A DNA stretch of 15,407 bases from DASUTW01 sp035513995 (lineage in GTDB: Bacteria; Actinomycetota; UBA4738; CALAEC01), in NCBI GenBank assembly GCA_035513995.1, contig DATKBL010000176.1:1-15407 (forward strand), written 5' to 3'. Position 1 is the stretch's first letter; each line of letters opens with the position of its first letter. Shown here piece after piece: positions 1 to 6,507 of the stretch. The notes under the pieces were generated by a model, which saw only the letters and a program-made list of their open reading frames with translations, was not told where the DNA came from and did no database searches. Position numbers and translations under genes: made by a program.

Positions 1-962
1 CCCGAGACGACCAGGTTCACCACGATCAGGTTGAACAGCAGCGCGGCGAACCCGAGCACGGCGATCACCGCCGCGCGCCTCCCCCGCCAGCCCTGGGTGG
101 CCCGCGCGTGCAGGTAGCCGGCGAAGAGGACCCAGGTGACGAAGGACCACACCTCCTTCGGGTCCCATCCCCAGTAGCGGCCCCAGGCCTGCTCGGCCCA
201 GATCGCCCCGGCCACGACCGCGAAGGTCCAGAGCGGGAAGGCGAACGTGATCGCCTTGGCCGCGAGGTCGTCGAGCGCCGCGGAGGCAGGGAGCCTGCCC
301 CGGCGCGTCGGCCTCCCGGGCATCCCCCCGTGGCCGTTCCCCCGCTCGGGCCCGAGCGTCACGGTGGCGCGCCCCTCCTCGGGGTCGGACTCGACCGCGA
401 GGTCGTGCGGCAGGCCCGAGCCCACCGAGGCCGAGGCCATCGCCGGCGCCCGCTGCTCCGCCCCCCGCTCGACCCGCCGCTCCCGGCGGTCCTGGATCAG
501 ATAGAGCACGGTGAACACGAACCCCAGCGTGAACAGCGCGGATGACACGATGGCGGCGAGGACGTGGACGCGCAGCCACCCGGAGTTGAGCGCGGGGATC
601 AGCGGGCCCGGCTCGACGTAGACCATCGTGGAGGCGGCCATGATCAGGACCGTGGCGCCGAGGACGAACCCGCCGAGCCGCCGGGCCTCGACCCTCCGCT
701 CCACGACCAGCAGGTACACGGCCACGACCGCGAGCCCCACGACGCTCGCGTACTCGTACATGTTCCCCCACGGGACGCGCCCGGCGGCGAGGCCGCGCAG
801 GACGACCGAGGCTGCGTGCGCGGCCAGCCCGAGGTAGGCCACGACCCGGGCGGCGGCGAGGGGCGCGGGCCGCCGGTAGGCGAAGTTGTGGAGGTAGCCG
901 ATCATCGCCACGAGATAGAGGGCCAGCGCGACCCCGAACGTCGTGTTGGAGGCCTCGGTCAT
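1..962 (-). CDS. ccsA: Cytochrome c maturation protein CcsA/ResC (called CcsB in many actinobacterial annotations), 3' end outside window
   Basis: This is the haem-handling partner of ResB in System II cytochrome c biogenesis. It moves haem across the membrane and presents it for thioether attachment to CxxCH motifs outside. The reading frame is open from an ATG at 962 to the window edge, giving 320 visible residues. The tryptophan-rich haem-binding WWD motif is clear at residues 260-272 (WGRYWGWDPKEVW). Candidate axial histidines flank it at H133 and H285. Several membrane segments are visible (about 8-24, 72-87, 98-113, 136-156, 238-254, 298-316). Residues 158-228 form a charged, low-complexity loop that is probably cytoplasmic and variable. 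The start overlaps the resB stop by 4 bases (ATGA), so translation is probably coupled. The last residues and the stop lie to the left of the window. Family assignment is firm. Confidence 0.93.
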   Translation of the reverse strand, partial: MTEASNTTFGVALALYLVAMIGYLHNFAYRRPAPLAAARVVAYLGLAAHAASVVLRGLAAGRVPWGNMYEYASVVGLAVVAVYLLVVERRVEARRLGGFVLGATVLIMAASTMVYVEPGPLIPALNSGWLRVHVLAAIVSSALFTLGFVFTVLYLIQDRRERRVERGAEQRAPAMASASVGSGLPHDLAVESDPEEGRATVTLGPERGNGHGGMPGRPTRRGRLPASAALDDLAAKAITFAFPLWTFAVVAGAIWAEQAWGRYWGWDPKEVWSFVTWVLFAGYLHARATQGWRGRRAAVIAVLGFAALLFNLIVVNLVVS

Positions 963-2437
963 GGGACCCCCACTCTACCCCGAGGGACCAGGTCCCGGAC
1001 GAGGCGCCCGAACTCCTCGTCGAAGGCCCCCTTCCGCTGGAGCGCGAAGCCCCCGATCTCGAGCCGAGTGCCGTCGCCCTCGGGCATCGCCCGGACCCAG
1101 ATCCGCCGGCGACTCGAGTACAGCGCGGGGATCAGCCCCACGAGGACGAGGACCGCCGTCGCCAGCATCAGGCCCGTCCCCGGGTCGCGCTTCACCAGGA
1201 GCTGCGTGTACTGCCGCAGGTCCCGGAACGTCACCTCGACCCCGCCGGGCAGCTCCACCGTTTCGCCGATCGCCACGCCACCGCTGTCGTACTCCTCAAG
1301 CCGCTCCTTCTCGAGTCGGAACACCGACTGCGCCTCGGTGAGCTGGAGGTCACCGCGGAAGGCTCGGTACGCGAGGAACGGGTCCCGCGCCTCGAGCATC
1401 GGGCGCCCTGCGACGAACGCGGCCGGGTCGGGGAGGAGCTGGAGCTCCAGGCCCACCTGCGGCACGAGGCCCGGCAGCTTGATCGCCCCGCGCCACGGCC
1501 GCAGCGCGTCGTTGGGGTCGTCCGTGACGAACACGAGCGGATCCGAAGCGAGCAGCTCGCCCTCGTGGCGCACCTCGACCATCGGCGCCCACCCATAGCC
1601 CGACTGATAGAGCTTCACGCCCCGGTGCCCCAGCGGGTGGTTGACGCGGATCTCCTCGGTCCGGACCACCTCGCCCTCCTCGATCACCTCCACGCGCGAG
1701 ACGAAGTCGCGCGGCAGTCCGCTCTCCCGGTAGCTGACCTCGAAGTCGAGGACACGCACCTGGAACCCCCGGTGCGCCTCGTCGAAGAACCGCCCCTCGC
1801 GCGGCGGGAAGTCGTAGCTCGCGTGGGCCTCGGTGAAGACCTCGCCCTCGATCACGGTGGCCTGGCCGGTGAACCCGAACCCCCGGCCGATCACCACGCC
1901 GATCAGCAGGAGGAAGAAGGCCCAGTGGAAGGCGAGGCTGCCCACCTCGCGGGCCAGCCCCTTCTCCGCGGCGAGCGCGGTCTCGCCGCCCGACCGCACC
2001 CCCCAGCCGCGCCGCCGCAGCGCTCGTCGCGCCCGGCCCACGGCCTCCTGGGGCGATCCCTCGACCCGTCCGCTCGCGAAGTGCCGCATCCCCTCGAGAT
2101 CGCGCGCCGGCTGCCACCGGGCCGCCATCCCCCGGACGAGCCCGCGGGTCCGCGGGATCAGGCAGGCCGCCAGCGAGATCAGCAGCAGGACGTAGAGGAG
2201 CGTGAACCACCAGGAGCCGTAGACGTCGAAGAACCCGAGCGCGTCGTGGACGCGGGCCAGCAGCGGGCGGTCGGCGAAGAGCTGGGCCACGCGGGCCGGC
2301 GAGCTCGGCGCCTGGGGCACCAGCGACCCGACCACGCTCCCCAGCCCCAGAAGAAGGAGGAGGATGAGCGCCGTCCGCATCGAGCGGAGCGAGCGCCACA
2401 CCGAGCGCATGCCGCGGGTGAAGGAGCCGGTTGCCAT
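959..2437 (-). CDS. resB: Cytochrome c biogenesis protein ResB (Ccs1)
   Basis: ResB forms the cytochrome c synthase of System II with CcsA, holding the apocytochrome for haem ligation on the outer face of the membrane. The 492-residue protein has the family layout: three N-terminal membrane helices (about 23-41, 75-94, 167-186), a large extracytoplasmic domain, and a fourth helix at 421-440 followed by a basic tail (SRRRIWVR). The FHWAFF segment with H171 in helix 3 and the LGHRGVKLYQSGYGW block (269-283) are typical of ResB. The start is an ATG; only a weak GGGA lies upstream, and a second ATG at codon 10 has no better site. The gene lies 28 bases after ccdA and overlaps ccsA by 4 bases. No ResA/TlpA-like thioredoxin gene is present between these genes, though one often is in this type of operon. 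Confidence 0.94.
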   Translation of the reverse strand: MATGSFTRGMRSVWRSLRSMRTALILLLLLGLGSVVGSLVPQAPSSPARVAQLFADRPLLARVHDALGFFDVYGSWWFTLLYVLLLISLAACLIPRTRGLVRGMAARWQPARDLEGMRHFASGRVEGSPQEAVGRARRALRRRGWGVRSGGETALAAEKGLAREVGSLAFHWAFFLLLIGVVIGRGFGFTGQATVIEGEVFTEAHASYDFPPREGRFFDEAHRGFQVRVLDFEVSYRESGLPRDFVSRVEVIEEGEVVRTEEIRVNHPLGHRGVKLYQSGYGWAPMVEVRHEGELLASDPLVFVTDDPNDALRPWRGAIKLPGLVPQVGLELQLLPDPAAFVAGRPMLEARDPFLAYRAFRGDLQLTEAQSVFRLEKERLEEYDSGGVAIGETVELPGGVEVTFRDLRQYTQLLVKRDPGTGLMLATAVLVLVGLIPALYSSRRRIWVRAMPEGDGTRLEIGGFALQRKGAFDEEFGRLVRDLVPRGRVGVP

Positions 2438-2465
2438 CGAGTCCCGATCGTACGCCGCGGCGGCC

Positions 2466-3221
2466 CTAGATCGGCGGCTCGAAGCCGCTGACGAGGTCGA
2501 GCAGCCCGCTCCAGGCCAGGAACTGCGTCCACAGGTTGAGCACGAGCAGGACCCCGATCCCGATCATCAGCACGCCCCCCACGCCCGCGATCCAGTGGTA
2601 GTTGCGCTTGACCCACGACAGGGCCCCCATCAGCCGGCGCAGCCCCAGACCCACGAGCACGAAAGGGAGGCCCAGGCCCAGGGAGTACGAGAGCATCAGC
2701 AGCCCCCCCCAGGCCCCCCCGCCCTGCGCGGCGGCGAGCGAGAGGATCCCCGCCAGCACGGGCCCGATGCACGGCGTGAACCCCGCGGCGAACGCCATGC
2801 CGAGCGGGAAGGCGCTCCCCGCGTGCACCCGCGAGAGGAACGGCCGCCGCTCCGCGAAGAGCCGCGGCCCCCCGATCCGGAGGGCGTACAGGATCAGGTA
2901 CACGCCGAAGAGGACGACGATGCCCCCGGCGATCCGCTGCCCCCAGGGGTGCCGGATGAGGCGGACGAAGACCCCGGAGAACGCGCCGAGGGCGGTGAAC
3001 ACGACCGCGAACCCCGCCACGAACAGCAGCATCGGGACGGCGGGCCGCGCCTCGGTCCGCTCCGCCACCGCCACCGCCCCCGCCCCGGCCGCGGGCTCCA
3101 GCCCCTGGCCCGAGACGAACGCCACGTACCCCGGCACCAGAGGCAGCACGCACGGGGAGGCGAACGAGACCACGCCGGCCGCGAAGGCCAGCGCGGGCGC
3201 CCACCAGACCGTGAGATCCAA
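2466..3221 (-). CDS. ccdA: CcdA-type thiol:disulfide transmembrane transporter
   Basis: CcdA (the DsbD-beta-like family) carries reducing equivalents from cytoplasmic thioredoxin across the membrane to keep apocytochrome CxxCH cysteines reduced. The 251-residue protein has about six helices (5-25, 62-84, 97-115, 138-162, 172-195, 208-230). Both redox cysteines sit in their standard motifs: SPCVLPLVPGY with C24 in helix 1, and FTPCIGPVLAG with C151 in helix 4. The start appears to be TTG at 3221-3219: a purine-rich GAGGGGGGA lies six bases upstream on the minus strand, and the frame reaches a TGA before any ATG or GTG. It is the first gene of ccdA-resB-ccsA. Its start lies about 60 bases from the Rex-type palindrome, so control by redox state is plausible. 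Confidence 0.92.
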   Translation of the reverse strand: MDLTVWWAPALAFAAGVVSFASPCVLPLVPGYVAFVSGQGLEPAAGAGAVAVAERTEARPAVPMLLFVAGFAVVFTALGAFSGVFVRLIRHPWGQRIAGGIVVLFGVYLILYALRIGGPRLFAERRPFLSRVHAGSAFPLGMAFAAGFTPCIGPVLAGILSLAAAQGGGAWGGLLMLSYSLGLGLPFVLVGLGLRRLMGALSWVKRNYHWIAGVGGVLMIGIGVLLVLNLWTQFLAWSGLLDLVSGFEPPI

Positions 3222-3253
3222 GAGCCGTCCCCCCTCGGTTGCGAACCGCCCCC

Positions 3254-3259
3254 AGTATG
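3254..3259 (-). promoter_or_regulatory. Possible -10 element for ccdA-resB-ccsA
   Basis: On the minus strand CATACT lies about 32 bases upstream of the TTG start of ccdA, with the Rex-type palindrome just upstream where the -35 region would fall. No convincing -35 hexamer is visible at 16-18 bases, so this is a weak proposal. Confidence 0.3.
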
Positions 3260-3280
3260 CGCATCATTCCGTCTGGAGGA

Positions 3281-3300
3281 CTTGTGAATCGATTCACAAG
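3281..3300. promoter_or_regulatory. rex box: Rex operator (perfect 20-bp palindrome)
   Basis: The sequence CTTGTGAATCGATTCACAAG is a perfect palindrome containing TTGTGAA-N4-TTCACAA, the established binding pattern of the NADH/NAD+ sensor Rex. It lies in the divergent region, about 60 bases upstream of the ccdA start and 94 bases upstream of the first gene of the bc operon. A rex gene is present in the same window (13241-13936). The site lies about 29 bases upstream of the -35 of the rightward promoter, so direct blocking is easier to imagine for the leftward ccdA promoter, but both operons could respond. Confidence 0.87.
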
Positions 3301-3328
3301 CCGCGCCGAGGGCCGGGCGCGGAACGGT

Positions 3329-3357
3329 TTGGGAGGCGGCGGGTCCCACGATAGAAT
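3329..3357 (+). promoter_or_regulatory. Probable promoter of the cytochrome bc operon
   Basis: TTGGGA (3329-3334) and TAGAAT (3352-3357) are separated by exactly 17 bases, resembling a housekeeping sigma-70 promoter. Transcription would begin near 3364, leaving a leader of about 30 bases with a GGAAG ribosome site seven bases before the GTG at 3394. AT-rich hexamers stand out in this GC-rich sequence. The Rex palindrome lies upstream of the -35. Confidence 0.55.
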
Positions 3358-3393
3358 CAGCCCGCCCCCGAGGACGGAGACGGAAGCGGAACG

Positions 3394-3756
3394 GTGAAGC
3401 TGCCCATCCCGAAGAGCGTTCGGCGCAGGCTCGAGCCCCGCAAGGAGCGAGCCGACGCGTTCCTCAGGAGCTGGGAATGGACGTGGACCTCCGCGTTCGC
3501 CGCGGCGGTGATCATCTCCTTCATCGCGCTCACCACGCTCGTGGTGATCCCGTCGTGGTTCCTTTTCTTCGCCAACCAGACCCTGGGGTGGTCGACCGCC
3601 GACCGCCTCCTCGTGGTGATCCGCGACTCGATCGCGATGGGCTGGATCACGGTGTGGTCCGCGGCGTTCGTGATCACGGCCTACAAGGTGCAGGTGTACC
3701 GGCGCAGGCTTCGTGGCGAGCGTCAGGCCGAAAGGTACTCTGGGGGGTACCGATAG
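3394..3756 (+). CDS. Small two-helix membrane protein, first gene of the bc operon (unrecognised)
   Basis: I do not recognise this 120-residue protein. It begins with a very basic cytoplasmic-type N-terminus (residues 1-20), followed by a first hydrophobic segment at about 33-58 and a second at 80-97. A short basic tail ends the protein (VYRRRLRGER). No cysteine or histidine is present, so it is unlikely to bind haem or an iron-sulfur cluster itself. The start is GTG with GGAAG seven bases upstream. The gene ends 16 bases before the ferredoxin gene and appears co-transcribed with it and the cytochrome bc genes. An accessory or assembly subunit of the complex is the simplest inference from position; nothing in the sequence proves it. 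Confidence 0.8.
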   Translation: MKLPIPKSVRRRLEPRKERADAFLRSWEWTWTSAFAAAVIISFIALTTLVVIPSWFLFFANQTLGWSTADRLLVVIRDSIAMGWITVWSAAFVITAYKVQVYRRRLRGERQAERYSGGYR

Positions 3757-3772
3757 TGCGGGGAGAGATCTG

Positions 3773-4171
3773 ATGGCCTTCCAGAAGACCGAGGTGGACA
3801 TCCACGAGGACTACACCATCACCCCCGTGGACCCCGAGTGGCTGAAGGAGGGCGTCAAGTCTCCGAAGCACCTGATGCTCGACCCCGACCCGTGCATCCT
3901 CTGCCGGGCGTGCGAGGACGTCTGCCCCTGGAACTGCATCTTCATGCTGGATCCGGGGATCGTGGCCGACCCCGGCGATGAGGCGACCCAGGCGGCGGCC
4001 GAGCAGAGCTTCGCGATCTTCGTGCTGGACGACAACGCCTGCACCCGCTGCTCGGTCTGCGTCGAGCGGTGCCCGAGCGACTGCCTGTACTACGCGCGGC
4101 TCCCCGAAGGGGGCGAGGGGCGCCGCACGATGGCCGAGGTGCCGACGAGACAGCGTGAAGAGGTGACATGA
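3773..4171 (+). CDS. Ferredoxin with two [4Fe-4S] cluster motifs, bc operon
   Basis: This 132-residue soluble protein has two canonical cluster motifs: C41-x2-C44-x2-C47-x3-C51-P and C90-x2-C93-x2-C96-x3-C100-P. Two further cysteines (C55, C104) each lie four residues after the last motif cysteine. A 38-residue spacer rich in acidic residues and alanine separates the motifs. There is no signal peptide or membrane helix, so it should be cytoplasmic. The ATG at 3773 is preferred because GGGAGA lies six bases upstream; the in-frame upstream ATG at 3713 would overlap the previous gene by 44 bases. The stop overlaps the start of the cytochrome b gene (ATGA), which argues for coupled production. 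The expected role is electron transfer to or from the membrane complex, but the partner is inferred from position only. Confidence 0.9.
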   Translation: MAFQKTEVDIHEDYTITPVDPEWLKEGVKSPKHLMLDPDPCILCRACEDVCPWNCIFMLDPGIVADPGDEATQAAAEQSFAIFVLDDNACTRCSVCVERCPSDCLYYARLPEGGEGRRTMAEVPTRQREEVT

Positions 4172-4947
4172 AGCTGAAGCTCCCCAGGCCGCCCTCTCCC
4201 GCCGAGGTCTTCGACAAGGTCCGCGAATCCGAGGCGTGGAGGTCGATCTTCCGGCCGGGGTCGGTGTTCCGGAAGGGGTACAAGGACACGCAGCGCGACC
4301 GGGCGCTGGCGATGATGAACAACGTCCTGTACCACCTGCACCCGGTCAAGATCAAGCGGCACGGCCTGAAGCTGACCTACACGTTCTGCCTGGGGGGGCT
4401 GTCGTTCTTCCTCTTCATCCTGCTGACCGTCACCGGGATCTACCTGATGTTCTTCTACCGGCCCTCGGCCGAGCTGGCGACGGCCCAGGCCTACACCGAC
4501 ATCGAGAACCTGCGGACGAACGTGTTCTTCGGCGACTTCGTGCGGAACATCCACCGCTGGGGCGCGCACCTGATGGTCTTCACGGTGTTCCTCCACATGG
4601 CGCGGGTGTTCTACACCGGCGCCTACAAGCCGCCTCGGGAGTTCAACTGGGTCGTCGGGGTGATCCTGCTGCTCATCACGCTGCTGCTGGCCTTCAGCGG
4701 CTACCTGCTCCCGTGGGACCAGCTGGCGATCTGGGCCTTCACGGTCGGGACCGGCTTCGCCGCGTACTCCCCGCTGGTCGCCCCTGAAGTGAGCTTCATC
4801 CTCCTGGGCGGCGTGGAGATCGGGGCGGAGACGCTGCTGCGCTGGTACGTGCTGCACGTGCTGGCGCTGCCCTTCATCATCGTGATCTTCCTGGCGATCC
4901 ACTTCTGGCGGATCCGCAAGGACGGCGGCATCTCGGGACCCCTGTAG
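4168..4947 (+). CDS. qcrB: Cytochrome b, b6-like N-terminal half of a bc/b6f-type complex
   Basis: This is the dihaem core subunit of a quinol:cytochrome c (b6f-like) oxidoreductase. The 259-residue protein has four core helices and ends in RIRKDGGISGPL, the same type of ending as chloroplast and cyanobacterial cytochrome b6 (PetB). The haem ligands are H129 and H143 in helix B and H230 and H245 in helix D. There are 13 and 14 residues between the two members of each pair, the b6-type arrangement. C74 in the FCLGG segment aligns with the b6 cysteine that holds the covalent haem c_i (c_n) at the inner quinone site. A charged extension of about 60 residues precedes helix A. The C-terminal half of cytochrome b is a separate gene seven bases downstream, so the protein is split, unlike the fused QcrB of most actinobacteria. 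Confidence 0.95.
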   Translation: MKLKLPRPPSPAEVFDKVRESEAWRSIFRPGSVFRKGYKDTQRDRALAMMNNVLYHLHPVKIKRHGLKLTYTFCLGGLSFFLFILLTVTGIYLMFFYRPSAELATAQAYTDIENLRTNVFFGDFVRNIHRWGAHLMVFTVFLHMARVFYTGAYKPPREFNWVVGVILLLITLLLAFSGYLLPWDQLAIWAFTVGTGFAAYSPLVAPEVSFILLGGVEIGAETLLRWYVLHVLALPFIIVIFLAIHFWRIRKDGGISGPL

Positions 4948-4954
4948 GAGAGCG

Positions 4955-5788
4955 ATGGCCGAGCGAGCGGAAGAGCTCAACAAGGAGACCTTCGAGCGGG
5001 TCCGCGACGAGCTGCTCCAGCAGGGCATGTCCCCCCGCGTGGCCGAGGGGAAGGCCCGGCGCATCGCGATGATCGAGTACAACAAGGAGCACGGGGAGGG
5101 CCCGTCCCGTCCGGCCGAGGGCGCCGCCCCCGACGAGGCCCCGGCCCAGCCCGAGGGCTCGCCCGCGGCGCCGGCGCCGCAGCAGGTCCCCCAGGCTCCC
5201 CAGCCGGCCGGGACCCTGGCCGCCCCTCCCGCCGCGGCCGTGCGAACGGCGCCCGGCCCCACCGGCAAGCCCCCGGTCCCCAAGCCCGGCGCCCCCGAGA
5301 AGCACCGGCTGCTGGCGCTGGTCCCGCCCGAGGGGGTGCAGCGCGTCGATCGAGAGCAGGGCGACCGCATCAACGTCTTCCCCCACCTCCTGCTGGAGGA
5401 GCTGCTCTCGCTCCTGGTCGTGACCGCGGCGCTCATCGTGTTCTCCACGTTCGTGAACGCGCCGCTCCGCGAGCTGGCCAACCAGAACCTCACGCCCAAC
5501 CCGTCGAAGGCGCCCTGGTACTTCCTGGGCCTCCAGGAGCTCCTGCGGTACTTCCACCCGATGGTGGCGGGCGTGACGATCCCCACCGTGGTCTTCGCGT
5601 TCCTGTTCTTCCTCCCCTACGTGGACCGCAACCCGAGCAACAAGCCCGGCGACCGGAAGATGGCCATCGTGCTGTGGACGCTCTTCCTGATGTTCTGGAC
5701 GATCCTCACGCTGATCGGCGCGTTCTTCCGGGGCCCGGGGTTCAACTTCGTCTGGCCCTGGACCGACGGCATCTTCTTCGAGCTATGA
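4955..5788 (+). CDS. Cytochrome b C-terminal half (subunit IV) with long extra N-terminus
   Basis: The membrane part (about 140-277) is a subunit IV/PetD-type protein that completes the outer quinol-oxidising (Qo) site. It has helices at about 147-166, 207-223 and 237-256. The Qo motif reads APWY (186-189) within PNPSKAPWYFLGLQELL, in place of the PEWY of ubiquinol and plastoquinol enzymes; variants of this type are associated with low-potential menaquinone. The ending FRGPGFNFVWPW is also typical of such cytochrome b C-terminal halves. Unusually, about 135 residues precede the membrane part: a charged, probably helical segment (1-48), then a proline/alanine-rich linker (50-115). The start has AGGAG four bases upstream, and the codon pattern of the extension matches the rest of the gene. 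Its stop overlaps the Rieske start by 4 bases. The family is firm; the role of the extension is unknown. Confidence 0.93.
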   Translation: MAERAEELNKETFERVRDELLQQGMSPRVAEGKARRIAMIEYNKEHGEGPSRPAEGAAPDEAPAQPEGSPAAPAPQQVPQAPQPAGTLAAPPAAAVRTAPGPTGKPPVPKPGAPEKHRLLALVPPEGVQRVDREQGDRINVFPHLLLEELLSLLVVTAALIVFSTFVNAPLRELANQNLTPNPSKAPWYFLGLQELLRYFHPMVAGVTIPTVVFAFLFFLPYVDRNPSNKPGDRKMAIVLWTLFLMFWTILTLIGAFFRGPGFNFVWPWTDGIFFEL

Positions 5789-6507
5789 GCAGAGAGACCA
5801 TCGCCATCATCATCGTCACGGTTCTCTTCGGGCAGTTCCTGCTGCTGCTCGTGGCCTCGCTGATCCGGTCGCGGGCCGCGGCGCGTCGCCTCGAGGAGCC
5901 GGCCGAGGCACCGGCCGACGAGCCGAAGGAGGCGCGCAAGCCGCCGCCGGTCTCGCGGCGCGACTTCTTCCGCCGCTCCCTGCTCGCCTCGCTGGGCCTG
6001 TTCGCCGCGCAGTTCGGCGCCGCCAGCCTCGCGTTCCTCTGGCCGAGCCTCCGCGAGGGGTTCGGCGCGGTGATCGACCTCGGCATCAGCCCCGAGGAGA
6101 TCCTCAACACGATCCAGGACGACCGCCAGCCCTACTACTACGGGGCCGGCCGCTTCTACCTCGTCGCCTACGATCCCTCCCAGGACCAGGAGGGCATGTA
6201 CGAGGGGCTGGTCGACGGCGGGCTGATGGCCCTCTACCAGAAGTGCGTCCACCTGGGGTGCCGGGTGCCGTTCTGCGAGCAGAGCCAGTGGTTCGAGTGC
6301 CCTTGCCACGGCTCGAAGTACAACCGCGCCGGCGAGTACCGCGACGGCCCCGCGCCGCGGGGCCTCGATCGGTTCGCGGTTCGGATCGAGGACGGCAACG
6401 TGACCGTGGACACGAGCTCGATCATCGAGGGGCCCGCCCGGGGCGAGGTGACGATCCAGCCCGACCCCGAAGGGGCGTTCTGCATCAACATCACGGCGGA
6501 GGAGTAG
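5785..6507 (+). CDS. qcrA: Rieske [2Fe-2S] iron-sulfur protein of the bc complex
   Basis: This subunit takes one electron from quinol and passes it to cytochrome c. Both cluster boxes are intact: CVHLGC (C154, H156 as ligands, C159 for the disulfide) and CPCHGSKY (C172 and H175 as ligands, C174 for the disulfide). The 240-residue protein has two hydrophobic segments. One is at 6-27; the second, about 65-86, directly follows SRRDFFRRS, a twin-arginine (Tat) signal-like motif with RR at 58-59. The Rieske domain would therefore be exported folded and remain anchored. Most simple Rieske proteins have one anchor and mycobacterial QcrA has three, so two is intermediate. The start overlaps the subunit IV stop (ATGA). 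The cytochrome c gene follows with no gap. Confidence 0.95.
   Translation: MSRETIAIIIVTVLFGQFLLLLVASLIRSRAAARRLEEPAEAPADEPKEARKPPPVSRRDFFRRSLLASLGLFAAQFGAASLAFLWPSLREGFGAVIDLGISPEEILNTIQDDRQPYYYGAGRFYLVAYDPSQDQEGMYEGLVDGGLMALYQKCVHLGCRVPFCEQSQWFECPCHGSKYNRAGEYRDGPAPRGLDRFAVRIEDGNVTVDTSSIIEGPARGEVTIQPDPEGAFCINITAEE

Noticed and set aside
3713..3772. Longer ferredoxin start at 3713
   Set aside because: It would overlap the previous gene by 44 bases and lacks a ribosome site, while 3773 has GGGAGA at good spacing.
2179..3801. Long minus-strand open frame of 540 residues over resB, ccdA and the control region
   Set aside because: It runs in the wrong frame through ccdA and resB and across the promoter and Rex operator; low-complexity R/G/A composition.
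5101..5320. Tandem repeat in the subunit IV gene
   Set aside because: The stretch is Pro/Ala-rich low complexity with no regular repeat unit.
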